A stretch of DNA of 64,000 nt from Inia geoffrensis (GCA_036417435.1 CM070910.1:74012784-74076783), one strand, 5' to 3'; numbered from the stretch's first letter, positions 1 to 14,519 are shown. Notes: generated by a model from the letters alone, not told the origin. Numbers and translations are program-made.

Positions 1-704
1 ACTAACTCGTGCACTCACAATTATGCCAACCCTTAGACGTTGTCGTACCCTAGCCTATACCCTAATCCCTCTCCATTCCCTAACCCTAACCCTAACACGA
101 ATCCTAACCCTGACCCTCACCCGAAGCCTTACCCTCACCCGTGCCCTAATCTTAACCAGGACACCAACACTAACTCGTGCCCTGACATGTACGCTAACCC
201 TAAACCGCAGCTGTACCCTAACCTGTACCCTAATCTCTCTCCATTCCCTAACCCTAACCCTAACCCCATCCCTAAACCTGACCCTCTTCCGAGGCCCTGC
301 CCTAACCCATACCCTAATCTTAACCAGTAAACAAACACTAACTCGTGCCCTCAAACCTACACTAACCCTTAAGCGTTGTCGTACCATATTCTCCACCCTA
401 ATCCCTCCCCATTCCCTAACCTTAACCCTAACCCAAACCCTGAACATGACCCTTTTCTGAGGCCTTACCATCACCGGTGCCCTTGTCTTAACCAGTACAC
501 CAACACTAACTCATGCCCTCACAATTATGCGAACCCTTAAGCGTTGTCGTACCCTAGCCTGTACCCTAATCCCTCTCCATTCCCTTACCCTAACCCAAAC
601 ACGAATCCTAACCCTGACCCTCACCCGAAGCCTTACCCTCACCGGTGCCCTAATCTTAACCAGGACACCAACACTAACTCGTACCCTCACACGTACGCTA
701 ACCC

Positions 705-2719
705 TTAAGCGTTGTCATACCCTAAATTGTACCCTAATCCCTCCCAATTCCCTAACCCTAACCCTAACCCGAATCCTAACCCTGAGCCTCACCCTAAGCC
801 TTACCCCCACCCGTGACCTAATATTAACCAATACACCATCACTAAACTGTGCCCTCACACGTATGCTAACCCTAAACCGCAGCTGTACCCTAACCTGTAC
901 CCTAATCCCTCTTCATTCTCTAACCCTAACCCTAACCTGAAAACTAACCCTTACACTCACCCTAAACTTTACCCTCACCCGTGTCCTAATTTTAACGAGT
1001 ACATCAACACTAACCCATGCACTCTTACGTAGGCTAACCCTAAATCATTGCCATACCCTAACCTGTACCCTAATCAATCCCCATTCCCTAACCATAATCC
1101 TAACCCAAATCCTTAACGTGACCCTATTCCGTGGCCTTACCCTCACCCGTGCCCTAATCGTAACCTGTACACTACCACTAACTAGTGACCTCAAACGTAC
1201 GCTAACCCTTAAGCGTCATCGTACCCAAAACTGTACCCTAATCCCTCCCCATTCCCTAACCCTAACCCTAACCAGAATAGTAAACCTGACCCTCACCCGA
1301 ACCCTTACCCTCACCCGTGCCCTAATCTTAACCAGCAAACCAACACTAATTCGTGGCCTCACACATACGCTAACCCTTAAGCGTTGTCGTACCCTAAACT
1401 GTACCCTAATCCCTCCCCATTCCCTAACCGTAACACGAACACGAATCCTAACCCTGACACTCACCTGAAGACTTACCCTCACCCGTGCCCTAATATTAAC
1501 CAGGACACTAACACTAACTCTTGCCCTCACACGAACAGTAACCCTTAAGCACTCTCGTACCCTAAACTGTACCCTAATCCCTCCCCATTCCCTAAACCTA
1601 ACCCTAACACGAATCCTAACCCTGACCCTTACCAGAAGCCTTACCCTCACCCGTGCCCTAATCTTAAACAGGACACCAACACTAACTCGTGCCCTCACAC
1701 GTACGCTAAACCTTAAGCGTTGTCATACCCTAAATTGTACCCTAATCCCTCCCCATTCCCTAAACCTAACCCTAACCCGAATCCTAACCCTGAGCCTCAC
1801 CCTAAGCCTTACCCCCACCCGTGACCTAATATTAACCAATACACCATCACTAAACTGTGCCCTCACACGTATGCTAACCCTAAACCGCAGCTGTACCCTA
1901 ACCTGTACCCTAATCCCTCTTCATTCTCTAACCCTAACCCTAACCTGAAACCTAACCCTGACACTCACCCTAAACTTTACCCTCACCCGTGTCCTAAATT
2001 TAACCAGTACATCAACACTAACCCATGCACTCTTACGTAGGCTAACCCTAAATCATTGCCGTACCCTAACCTGTACCCTAATCAATCCCCATTCCCTAAC
2101 CATAATCCTAACCCAAACCCTTAACGTGACCCTATTCCGTGGCCTTACCCTCACCCGTGCCCTAATCGTAACCTGTACACTAACACTAACTAGTGACCTC
2201 AAACGTACGCTAACCCTTAAGCGTCATCGTACCCAAAACTGTACCCTAATCCCTCCCCATTCCCTAACCCTAATCCTAACCAGAATAGTAAATCTGACCC
2301 TCACCCGAACCCTTACCCTCACCGTGCCCTAATCTTAACCAGCAAACCAACACTAATTAGTGGCCTCACACATATGCTAACCCTTAAGCGTTGTCATACC
2401 CTAAACTGTACCCTAATCCCTCCCCATTCCCTAACCCTAACACGAACACGAATCCTAACCCTGACACTCACCTGAAGACTTACCCTCACCCGTGCCCTAA
2501 TATTAACCAGGACACTAACACTAACTCTTGCCCTCACACGAACAGTAACCCTTAAGCACTCTCGTACCCTAAACTGTACCCTAATCCCTCCCCATTCCCT
2601 AAACCTAACCCTAATACGAATCCTAACCCTGACCCTTACCAGAAGCCTTACCCTCACACGTGCCCTAATCTTAACCAGGACACCAACACTAACTCGTGCC
2701 CTCACACGTACGCTAAACC
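705..2719 (+). repeat. Tandem six-monomer unit, two copies of about 1,008 bp
   Basis: The segment from about 705 to 1,712 recurs from about 1,713 to 2,719 at an offset of 1,008 bp, exactly six monomers. For example, the CCGTGGCCTTACCC block at about 1,128 recurs at about 2,136. One base is missing in the second copy near 2,322 (CACCGTGCC instead of CACCCGTGCC), which reduces the offset to 1,007 beyond that point. The pair is inherited intact in L2 at about 7.75-9.77 kb, so this local duplication predates the L1/L2 duplication. Confidence 0.82.
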
Positions 2720-3377
2720 TTAAGCGTTGTCATACCCTAAATTGTACCCTAATCCCTCCCCATTCCCTAACCCTAACCCTAACCCAAATCGTAAACCTGA
2801 CCCTCACCCGAAACCTTACCCTCACCCATGCCCTAATCTTAACCAGCACACCAACACTAATTCGTGCCCTCACAGGTACGCTATACCTTAAGCGTTGTCA
2901 TACCCTAAACTGTACCCTAATCCCTCCCCATTCCCTAACCCTAACCCTAACCAGAATAGTAAACCTGACCGTCACCCGAACCCTTACCCTCACCCGTGCC
3001 CTAATCTTAACCAGCAAACCAACACTAATTAGTGGCCTCACACATATGCTAACCCTTAAGCGTTGTCGTACCCTAAACTGTACCCTAATCCCTCCCCATT
3101 CCCTAACCCTAACACGAACACGAATCCTAACCCTGACACTCACCTGAAGACTTACCCTCACCCGTGCCCTAATATTAACCAGGACACTAACACTAACTCT
3201 TGACCTCACACGAACAGTAACCCTTAAGCGCTCTCGTGCCCTAAACTGTACCCTAATCCCTCCCCATTCCCTAAACCTAACCCTAACACGAATCCTAACC
3301 CAGACCCTTACCAGAATCCTTACCCTCACCCGTGCCCTAATCTTAACCAGGACACCAACACTAACTCGTGCCCTCAC
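2394..3377 (+). repeat. Four-monomer (672-bp) internal duplication in L1
   Basis: The monomers ending near 2,705 recur at 3,377, an offset of 672 bp or four monomers. Comparison with L2 shows a single copy there. The L2 segment near 9,440-9,750 resembles the second L1 copy in its diagnostic variants, such as the GCGCTCTCGTGCCC block near 3,229 and 9,602. Either L2 lost four monomers or L1 gained them after the large duplication. Confidence 0.72.
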
Positions 3378-3889
3378 ACGTACGCTAAACCTTAAGCGTT
3401 GTCATACCCTAAACTGTACCCTAATCCCTCCCCATTCCCTAACCCTAACCCTAACCCAAATCGTAAACCTGACCCTCACCCGAAACCTTACCTTCACCCG
3501 TGCCCTAATCTTATACAGCACACAAACACTAATTTGTGCCCTCACACATACGCTATCCCTTAAGCGTTGTCATACCCTAAACTGTACCCTAATCCCTCCC
3601 CATTCCCTAACCCTAACCCTAACCCAAATCCTAACCCTGGCCCTCTCCTGAAGCCTTACCCTCACCCGTGCCCTAATCTTAAACAGGACACTAACACTAA
3701 CTCTTGCCCTCACACGAACGGTAAGCCTTAAGCACTGTCGTACCCTAAACTGTACCCTAATCCCTCCCCATTCCGTAACCCTAACCCTAACACGAATCCT
3801 AACCCTGACCCTCACCCAAAGACTTACCATCACCCGTGCCCCAATCTTAACCAGGACACCAACACTAACTCGTGCCCTCACACGTACGC

Positions 3890-6800
3890 TAACCCTAAAC
3901 CGAAGCTGTACCCTAACCTGTACCCTAATCCCTCTCCATTCCCTAACCCTAACACTAACCTGAAACCTAACCCAGACACTCACCCTAAACTTTACCCTCA
4001 CCCGTGTCCTAATTTTAACCAGTACATCAACACTAACCCATGTCTTCTTAAGTAGGCTAAACATAAACCATTGCCGTACCCTAACCTGTACACTAATCAA
4101 TCCCCATTCCCTAACCATAACCCTAACCCAAACCCTTAACGTGACACTCTTCCGAGGCCTTACCCTCACCTGTGCCCTAATCGTAACCAGTACACTAACA
4201 CTAATTAGTGACCTCACACGTATGCTAACCCTTAAGCCTCATCGTACCCTAAACTGTACCCTAATCCCTCCCCATTCCCTAAACCTAACCCTAAACCGAA
4301 TCGTAAACCTGACACTCACCCCAACCCTTAACCACACCCGTGCCCTAATCTTAACCAACACACCAACACTAAATCGTGGTCTCACACGTACGCTGACCCT
4401 TAAGCGTTGTCGTACTCTAAACTGTACCCTAATGCCTCCCCATTCCCTAACCCTAACCCTAACCTGAATCCTATCCCTAACCCTCACCTGAAGCCTTACC
4501 CTCACCAGTGCCCTAATCTTAACCAGGACACCAACACTAACTGGTGCCCTCACATGTACGCTAACCCTTAAGCGTTGTCATACCCTAAATTGTACCCTAA
4601 TCCCTCCGCATTCCCTAACCCTAACCCTAACACGAATCCTAACCCTGAGCCTCACCCTAAGCCTTACCCTCACCCGTGACCTAATCTTAACCAATATACC
4701 ATCACTAAACCATGCCCTCACACGTACGCTAACCCTAAACCGCAGCCGTACCCTAATCTGTACCCTAATCCCTCTCCATTCCCTAACCCTAACCCTAACC
4801 CGAACCCTAACCCTGACACTCACCCGAAGATTTACCCTCATCCGTGTCCTAATTTGAAACAGTCCATCAACACTAACCCATGCCCTCCAACGTAAGCTAA
4901 CACTAAACCGTTGCCGTGCCCTACCCTGTTCCCTAATCCCTCCCATTGCCTAACCCTAACCCTAACCCCATCCCTAAACCTGACCCTCTTCCGAGCCCCT
5001 ACCCTAACCCATGCACTAACATTAACCAGTACACAAACACTAACTCGTGCCCTCAAACGTACGCTAACCATTAAGCTTTGTCGTACCCTATTCTGTACCC
5101 TAATCCCTCCCCATTCCCTAACCCTAACCCTAACCCGAATAGTAAACCTGACCCTCACCCGAACCCTTACCCTCACCCGTGCCCTAATCTTAACCAGCAC
5201 ACCAACACTAATTTGTGCCCTCACACATACGCTATCCCTTAAGCGTTGTCGTACCCTAAACTGTACCCTAAACCCTCCCCATTCCCTAACCCTAACCCTA
5301 ACCCAAATCCTAACCCTGACCCTCACCCGAAGACTTACCATCACCCGTGCCCTAATCTTAACCAGGACAGCAACACTAACTGGTGCCCTCAAACGTACGC
5401 TAACCCTTAAGCATTGTCATACCCTAAATTGTACACTAATCCCTCCGCATTCCCTAACCCTAACCCTAACACGAATCCTAACCCTGACCCTCACCCGAAG
5501 CCTTACCCTCAGCCGTGCCCTAATCTTAACCAGGACACTAACACTAAATTTCGCCCTCACACGAACGGTAACGCTTAATCACTGTCGTACCCTAAACTGA
5601 ACCCTAATCCCTCCCCATTCCCTAACCCTAACCCTAACACGAATCCTAACCCTGACCCTCACCCGAAGCCTTACCCTCACCTGTGCCCTAATCTTAACCA
5701 GGACACCAACACTAACTCGTGCCCTCACACGTACGCTAACCCTAAACCGCAGCTGTACACTAACCTGTACCCTAAACCCTCTCCATTCCCTAACCCTAAC
5801 ACTAACCTGAAACCTAACCCAGACACTCACCCTAAACTTTACCCTCACCCGTGTCCTAATTTTAACCAGTACATCAACACTAACCCATGTCTTCTTACGT
5901 AGGCTAAACCTAAACCATTGCCGTACCCTAACCTGTACACTAATCAATCCCCATTCCCTAACCATAACCCTAAACCAAACCCTTAACGTGACACTCTTCC
6001 GAGGCCTTACCCTCACCCGTGCCCTAATCGTAACCAGTACACTAACACTAATTAGTGACCTCACACGTATGCCACACCTTAAGCCTCATCGTACCTTAAA
6101 CTGTACCCTAATCCCTCCCCATTCCCTAAAGCTAACCCTAACCCGAATCGTAAACCTGACACTCACCCCAACCCTTAACCACACCCATACCCTAATCTTA
6201 ACAAGCACACCAACACTAAATCGTGGCCTCACACGTACGCTATCCCGTAAGCGTTGTCGTACCCTAAACTGTACCCTAATCCCTCCCCATTCCCTAACCC
6301 TAACCCTAACCTGAATCCTAACCCTGACCCTCACCTGAAGCCTTACCTTCACACGTGCCCTAATCTTAACCAGGACACTAACACTAACTCTTGCCCTCAC
6401 ACGAACGGTAACCCTTAATCACTCTCGTACCCTAAACTGAACCCTAATCCCTCCCCATTCCCTAACTCTAACCCTAACCCGAATCCTTACCCTGAGCCTC
6501 ACCCTAAGCCTTACCCTCACCCGTGACCTAATCTTAACCAATACACCATCACTAAACCGTGCCCTCACACGTACGCTAACCCTAAATCGCAGCCATACAC
6601 TAACCTGTACCCTAATCCCTCTCCATTCCCTAACTCTAACCCTAACCCGAACCCTAACCCTGACACTCACCCGAAGATTTACCCTCACCCGTGTCCTAAT
6701 TTGAAACAGTCCATCAACACTAACCCATGCCCTCCAACGTAGGCTAACACTAAACCGTTGCCGAGCCCTACCCTGTTCCCTAATCCCTCCCATTGCCTAA

Positions 6801-6906
6801 CCCTAAGCCTAAACCCATCCCTAAACCTGACCCTCTTCCGAGGCCCTACCCTAACCCATGCCCTAATCTTAACCAGTACACAAACACTAACTCGTGCCCT
6901 CAAACG
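3890..6906 (+). repeat. Eleven-monomer unit, 1,847-bp period, two partial copies
   Basis: Diagnostic blocks at about 4,141 (GTGACACTCTTCCGAGGCC), 4,217 and 4,946 recur at 5,988, 6,064 and 6,793, all at an offset of 1,847 bp, which is 11 x 168 minus 1. The missing base is the CCCATTGCC junction found where one subtype follows another, in place of CCCCATTCCC. Between the two copies, L1 carries about 1,008 bp (roughly 5.23-6.23 kb) that L2 lacks. Confidence 0.78.
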
Positions 6907-7046
6907 TACGCTAACACTTAAGCATTGTTGTACCCCATCCTGTACCCTAATACCTCCCCATTCCCTAACCCTAACCCAAACCCTGAACGTGACACTTTTC
7001 CGAGGCCTACACTCACCGGTGCCCTTGCCTTAACCAGTACACCAAC

Positions 7047-10000
7047 ACTAACTCGTGCACTCACAATAATGCCAAACCTTAAACGTTGTCGTACCCTACC
7101 CTGTACCCTAATCCCTCTCCATTCCCTAACCCTAACCCTAACACGAATCCTAACCCTGACCCTCACCCGAAGCCTTACCCTCACCCGTGCCCTAATCTTA
7201 ACCAGGACACCAACACTAACTCGTGCCCTGACACGTACGCTAACCCTAAACCGCAGCTGTACCCTAAACTGTACCCTAATCCCTCTCCATTCCCTAACCC
7301 TAACTCTAACCCCATCCCTAAACCTGACCCTCTTCCGAGGCCCTGCCCTAACCCATGCCCTTATCTTAACCAGTAAACAAACACTAACTCGTGCCCTCAA
7401 ACCTACACTAACCCTTAAGCGTTGTCGTACCATATTCTCCACCCTAATCCCTCCCCATTCCCTAACCCTAACCCTAACCCAAACCCTGAACGTGACCCTT
7501 TTCTGAGGCCTTACCATCACCGGTGCCCTTGTCTTAACCAGTACACCAACACTAACTCGTGCCCTCACAATTATTCGAACCCTTAAGCGTTGTCGTACCC
7601 CAGCCTGTACCCTAATCCCTCTCCATTCCCTTACCCTAACCCAAACACGAATCCTAACCCTGACCCTCACCCGAAGCCTTACCCTCACCGGTGCCCTAAT
7701 CTTAACCTGGACACCAACACTAACTCGTACCCTCACACGTACGCTAACCCTTAAGCGTTGTCATACCCTAAATTGTACCCTAATCCCTCCCCATTCCCTA
7801 ACCCTAACCCTAACCCGAATCCTAACCCTGAGCCTCACCCTAAGCCTTACCCCCACCCGTGACCTAATATTAACCGATACACCATCACTAAACTGTGCCC
7901 TCACACGTATGCTAACCCTAAACCGCAGCTGTGCCCTAACCTGTACCCTAATCCCTCTTCATTCTCTAACCCTAACCCTAACCTGAAACCTAACCCTGAC
8001 ACTCACCCTAAACTTTACCCTCACCCGTGTCCTAATTTTAACCAGTACATCAACACTAACCCATGCACTCTTACGTAGGCTAACCCTAAATCATTGCCGT
8101 ACCCTAACCTGTACCCTAATCAATCCCCATTCCCTAACCATAATCCTAACCCAAATCCTTAACGTGACCCTATTCCGTGGCCTTACCCTCACCCGTGCCC
8201 TAATCGTAACCTGTACACTAACACTAAATAGTGACCTCAAACGTACGCTAACCCTTAAGCGTCATCGTACCCAAAACTGTACCCTAAACCCTCCCCATTC
8301 CCTAACCCTAACCCTAACCAGAATAGTAAACCTGACCCTCACCCGAACCCTTACCCTCACCCGTGCCCTAATCTTAACCAGCAAACCAACACTAATTCGT
8401 GGCCTCACACATACGCTAACCCTTAAGCATTGTCGTACCCTAAACTGTACCCTAATCCCTCCCCATTCCCTAACCCTAACACGAACACAAATCCTAACCC
8501 TGACACTCACCTGAAGACTTACCCTCACCCGTGCCCTAATATTAACCAGGACACTAATACTAACTCTTGCCCTCACACGAACAGTAACCCTTAAGCACTC
8601 TCGAACCCTAAACTGTACCCTAATGCCTCCCCATTCCCTAAACCTAACCCTAACACGAATCCTAACCCTGACCCTTACCAGAAGCCTTACCCTCACCGGT
8701 GCCCTAATCTTAACCAGGACACCAACACTAACTCGTGCCCTCACACGTGCGACAACCCTTAAGCGTTGTCATACCCTAAATTGTACCCTAATCCCTACCC
8801 ATTCCCTAACCCTAACCCTAACCCGAATCCTAACCCTGAGCCTCACCCTAAGCCTTACCCCCACCCGTGACCTAATATTAACCAATACACCATCACTAAA
8901 CTGTGCCCTCACACGTATGCTAACCCTAAACCGCAGCTGTACCCTAACCTGTACCCTAATCCCTCTTCATTCTCTAACCCTAACCCTAAACTGAAACCTA
9001 ACCCTGACACTCACCCTAAACTTTACCCTCACCCGTGTCCTAAATTTAACCTGTACATCAACACTAACCCATGCACTCTTACGTAGGCTAACCCTAAATC
9101 ATTGCCGTACCCTAACCTGTACCCTAATCAATCCCCATTCCCTAACCATAATCCTAACCCAAACCCTTAACGTGACCCTATTCCGTGGCCTTACCCTCAC
9201 CCGTGCCCTAATCGTAACCTTTACACTAACACTAACTAGTGACCTCAAACGTACGCTAACCCTTAAGCGTCATCGTACCCAAAACTGTACCCTAATCCCT
9301 CCCCATTCCCTAACCCTAACCCTAACCAGAATAGTAAACCTGACCCTCACCCGAACCCTTACACTCACCCGTGCCCTAATCTTAACCAGCAAACCAACAC
9401 TAATTAGTGGCCTCACACATATGCTAACCCTTAAGCGTTGTCATACCCTAAACTGTACCCTAATCCCTCCCCATTCCCTAACCCTAACACGAACACGAAT
9501 CCTAACCCTGACACTCACCTGAAGACTTACCCTCACCCGTGCCCTAATATTAACCAGGACACTAACACTAACTCTTGCCCTCACACGAACAGTAACCCTT
9601 AAGCGCTCTCGTGCCCTAAACTGTACCCTAATCCCTCCCCATTCCCTAAACCTAACCCTAACACGAATCCTAACCCTGACCCTTACCAGAATCCTTACCC
9701 TCACCCGTGCCCTAATCTTAACCAGGACACCAACACTAACTCGTGCCCTCACACGTACGCTAAACCTTAAGCGTTTTCATACCCTAAACTGTACCCTAAT
9801 CCCTCCCCATTCCCTAACCCTAACCCTAACCCAAATCGTAAACCTGACCCTCACCCGAAACCTTACCCTCACCCGTGCCCTAATCTTAAACAGCACACCA
9901 ACACTAATTTGTGCCCTCACACATACGCTATCCCTTAAGCGTTGTCATACCCTAAACTGTACCCTAATCCCTCCCCATTCGCTAACCCTAACCCTAACCC

Positions 10001-12580
10001 AAATCCTAACCCTGGCCCTCTCCTGAAGCCTTACCCTCACCCGTGCCCTAATCTTAAACAGGACACTAACACTAACTCTTGCCCTCACACGAACGGTAAG
10101 CCTTAAGCACTGTCGTACCCTAAACTGTACCCTAATCCCTCCCCATTCCGTAACCCTAACCCTAACACGAATCCTAACCCTGACCCTCACCCGAAGACTT
10201 ACCATCACCCGTGCCCTAATCTTAACCAGTACAGCAACACTAACTGGTGCCCTCACACGTACGCTAACCCTTAAGCGTTGTCATACCCTAAATTCTACCC
10301 TAATCCCTCCGCATTCCCTAACCCTAACCCTAACACGAATCCTAACCTTGACTCTCACCCGAAGCCTTACCCTCACCTGTGCCCTTATCTTAACCAGGAC
10401 ACCAACACTAACTCGTGCCGTCACACGTACGCTAACCCTAAACCGCAGCTGTACCCTAACCTGTACCCTAATCCCTCTCCATTCCCTAACCCTAACACTA
10501 ACCTGAAACCTAACCCTGACACTCACCCTAAACTTGACCCTCACCCGTGTCCTAATTTTAACCAGTACATCAACACTAACCCATGTCTTCTTAAGTAGGC
10601 TAAACCTAAACCATTGCCGTACCCTAACCTGTACACTAATCAATCCCCATTCCCTAACCATAACCCTAACCCAAACCCTTAACGTGACACTCTTCCGAGG
10701 CCTTACCCTCACCTGTGCCCTAATCGTAACCAGTACACTAACACTAATTAGTGACCTCACACGTATGCTAACCCTTAAGCCTCATCGTAACCTAAACTGT
10801 ACCCTAATCCCTCCCCATTCCCTAAACCTAACCCTAACCCGAATCGTAAACCTGACACTCACCCCAACCCTTAACCACACCCGTGCCCTAATCTTAACCA
10901 GCACACCAACACTAAATCGTGGTCTCACACGTACGGTGACCCTTAAGCGTTGTCGTACTCTAAACTGTACCCTAATGCCTCCCCATTCCCTAACCCTAAC
11001 CCTAACCTGAATCCTAACCCTAACCCTCACCTGAAGCCTTACCATCACCCGTGCCCTAATCTTAACCATGACACCAACACTAACTGGTGCCCTCACACGT
11101 ACGCTAACCCTTAAGGGTGTCATACCCTAAATTGTACCCTAATCCCTCCGCATTCCCTAACCCTAACCCTAACACGAATCCTAACCCTGAGCCTCACCCT
11201 AAGCCTTATCCTCACCCGTGACCTAATCTTAACCAATACACCATCACTAAACCATGCCCTCACACGTACGCTAACCCTAAACCGCAGCCGTACCCTAATC
11301 TGTACCCTAATCCCTCTCCATTCCCTAACCCTAACCCTAACCCGAACCCTAACCCTGACACTCACCCGAAGATTTACCCTCATCCGTGTCCTAATTTGAA
11401 ACAGTCCATTAACACTAACCCATGCCCTCCAACGTAAGCTAACACTAAACCGTTGCCGTGCCCTACCCTGTTCCCTAATCCCTCCCATTGCCTAACCCTA
11501 ACCCTAATCCCATCCCTAAACCTGACCCTCTTCCGAGCCCCTACCCTAACCCATGCACTAACCTTAACCAGTACACAAACACTAACTCGTGCCCTCAAAC
11601 GTACGCTAACCATTAAGCATTGTCGTACCCTATTCTGTACCCTAATCCCTCCCCATTCCCTAACCCTAACCCTAACCCGAATCGTAAACCTGACTCTCAC
11701 CCGAACCCTTACCCTCACCCGTGCCCTAATCTTAACCAGCACACCAACACTAATTCGTGCCCTCACACGTACGCTATCCCGTAAGCGTTGTCGTACCCTA
11801 AACTGTACCCTAATCCCTCCCCATTCCCTAACCCTAACCCTAACCTGAATCCTAACCCTGACCCTCACCTGAAGCCTTACCCTCACACGTGCCCTAATCT
11901 TAACCAGGACACTAACACTAACTCTTGCCCTCACACGAACGGTAACCCTTAATCACTGTCGTACCCTAAACTGAACCCTAATCCCTCCCCATTCCCAAAC
12001 CCTAACCCTAACCCGAATCTTAACCCTGAGCCTCACCCTAAGCCTTACCCTCACCCGTGACCTAATCTTAACCAATACACCATCACTAAACCATGCCCTC
12101 ACACGTACGCTAACCCTAAATCGCAGCCATACACTAACCTGTACCCTAATCCCTCTCCATTCCCTAACCCTAACCCTAACCCGAACCCTAACCCTGACAC
12201 TCACCCGAAGATTTACCCTCACCCGTGTCCTAATTTGAAACAGTCCATCAACACTAACCCGTGCCCTCCAACGTAGGCTAACACTAAACCGTTGCCGTGC
12301 CCTACCGTGTTCGCTAATCCCTCCCATTGACTAACCCTAACCCTAACCCCATCCCTAAACCTGACCCTCTTCCGAGGCCCTACCCTAACCCATGCCCTAA
12401 TCTTAACCAGTACACAAACACTAACTCGTGCCTTCAAACGTACGTTAACACTTAAGCGTTGTCGTACCGCATCCTGTACCCTAATACCTCCCCATTCCGT
12501 AACCCTAACCCAAACCCTGAACGTGACACTTTTCCGAGGCCTACACTCACTGGTGCCCTTGTCTTAACCAGTACACCAAC
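7047..12580 (+). repeat. Large repeat unit L2, about 33 monomers, shortened copy of L1
   Basis: L2 is collinear with L1, but the offset changes stepwise. It is 7,046-7,047 up to about 9.5 kb, 6,375 near 9.6-10.2 kb, 6,542-6,543 from about 10.4 to 11.75 kb, and 5,534 after about 11.77 kb. Each step is a whole number of monomers: minus four, plus one (an added monomer near 10,230-10,397), then minus six. The net loss is nine monomers, giving 5,534 bp, which is 33 x 168 minus 10. Breaks at whole-monomer steps are what unequal crossover between aligned monomers produces. Confidence 0.82.
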
Positions 12581-12843
12581 ACTAACTCGTGCCCTCACAA
12601 TTATGCCAACCCTTAAACGTTGTCGTACCCTAGCCTGTACCCTAATCCCTCTCCATTCCCTAACCCTAACCCTAACACGAATCCTAACCCTGACCCTCAC
12701 CCGAAGCCTTACCCTCACCCGTGCCCTAATCTTAACCAGGACACCAACACTAACTCGTGCCCTGACACGTACGCTAACCCTAAACCGCAGCTGTACCCTA
12801 ACCTGTACCCTAATCCCTCTCCATTCCCTAACCCTAACCCTAA
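12581..12843 (+). repeat. Partial third copy (L3) of the large left repeat
   Basis: ACTAACTCGTGCCCTCACAA at 12,581 matches the starts at 1 and 7,047. The match continues to about 12,843, where CTAAACTGAAACC replaces the CTAACCCCATCC of L1 and L2. The left tandem therefore stops about 263 bp into a third copy, and this is the boundary with the less ordered region to the right. Confidence 0.8.
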
Positions 12844-14331
12844 ACTGAAACCTAACCCTGACACTCACCCTAAACTTTACCCTCACCCGTGTCCTAATTT
12901 TAACCAGTATATCAACACTAACACAAGCCCTCTTACGTAGGCTATCCCAAAACCATTGCCGTATCCTAAACTGTACCCTAATCAATCCCCATTCCCTAAC
13001 CATAACCCTTACCCAAACGCTTAACGTGACCCTCTTCCGAGGCCTTACTCTCACCCGTGCCCTAATCGTAACCAGTACACTAACACTAACTAGTGACCTC
13101 ACATGTACGCTAACCCTTAAGCGTCATCGTACCCTAAACTGTACCCTAATGCCTCCCCATTCCTTAACCCTAACCCTAACACGAATCCAAATCCTGACCC
13201 TCACCTGAAGCCTTACCCTCACCCGTGCCCTAATCGTAACCAGTACACTAACACTAACTAGTGACCTCACACGTACGCTAACCCTTAAGCGTCATCGTAC
13301 CCTAAACTGTACCCTAATTCCACCCCATTCCCTAACCCTAACCCTAACACGAACCCTAACAATGACCCTCACCCGAAGCCTTACCCTCACCCGTGCCCTA
13401 AACTTAACCAGGACACCAACACTAACTGGTGCCCTCACACGTACGCTAACCCTTAAGCGTTGTCATACCCTAAATTGTACCCTAATCCCTCCGCATTCCC
13501 TAACCCTAACCCTAACACGAATCCTACCCCTGACCCTCACCTGAAACATTACCCTCAACCGTGCCCTAACCTTAACCAGCACACCAACACTAATTCGTGG
13601 TCTCACACGTATGCTAACCCTTAAGCACTGTTGTACCCTAAACTGTACCCTAATCCCTCCCCATTCCCTAACCCTAACCCTAACATGAATCCTAACTCTG
13701 ACCCTCACCCGAAGCCTTACCCTCACCCGTACCCTAATCTTAACCAGGACACCAACACTAACTCGTGCCCTCACACGTATGCTAACCCTAAACCACAACT
13801 GTACCCTAACCTGTACCCTAATCCCTCCCCATTCCCTAACCCTAACCCTAATCCGAATCCTAACCCTGAGCCTCACCCTAAGCCTTACCCTCACCCGTGC
13901 CCTAATCTTAACCAGCACACCAAAACTAATTTGTGCCCTCACACGTACGCTAACCCTAAACCGCAGCTGTACCCTAACCTGTACCCTAATCACTCTCCAT
14001 TCCCTAACCCTAACCCTAACCCGAACCCTAACCCTGACACTCATCCGACGATTTACCCTCACCCGTGTTCTAATTTTAAACAGTCCATCAACACTAACCC
14101 ATGCCCTCCAACGTAGGCTAACACTAAACCGTTGCCTTGCCTTACCCTGTTCGCTAATCCCTCCCATTGTCTAACCCTAACCCTAGCCCCATCCCTAAAC
14201 CTGACCCTCTTCCGAGGCCCTACCCTAACCCATGCCCTAATCTTAACCATCACAAAAACACTAACTCCTGCCCTCAAACGTACACTAACCCTTAAGCGTT
14301 GTCGTACCCTATCCTGCACCCTAAACCCTCC

Positions 14332-14519
14332 CCATTCCCTAACCCTAACCCTAACCCAAACCCTGAACGTGACCCTTTTCCGAGACCTTACCCTCACTGG
14401 TGCCCTTGTCTTAACCAGTACACCAACACTAACTCATGCCCTCACACGTACGCTAACCCTAAACCGCAGCTGCTAACACTTAAGCGTTGTCGTACCCTAG
14501 CCTGTAACCTAATCCCTCT
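14332..14519 (+). repeat. Chimeric 188-bp monomer with a 20-bp out-of-register insertion
   Basis: The CCATTCCC anchors at 14,332 and 14,520 are 188 bp apart instead of 168. The monomer starts as the subtype with CCCAAACCCTGAACGTG, crosses to the tail of another subtype (CTAAACCGCAGCTG), then jumps at CAGCTGCTAACACTTAAG back into the expected CTTAAGCG segment. The extra length is not a multiple of 6, unlike most larger indels here, so this looks like a template-switch or end-joining event instead of hexamer slippage. Confidence 0.8.

Larger units (their letters stand above)
1..7046 (+). repeat. Large repeat unit L1, about 42 monomers
   Basis: Position 1 (ACTAACTCGTGCACTCACAA) matches position 7,047, and the two regions then run in parallel at an offset of 7,046 bp, which is 42 x 168 minus 10. 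The window edge falls inside this unit, so the true start is unknown. Internally it contains a tandem 6-mer (1,008 bp) near 0.7-2.7 kb, a 4-monomer (672 bp) extension at about 2.4-3.4 kb, and an 11-mer (1,847 bp) repeat between about 3.9 and 6.9 kb. Copies differ from L2 by scattered substitutions, many at CpG positions, so this duplication is older than the central 5.7-kb one. Confidence 0.85.
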
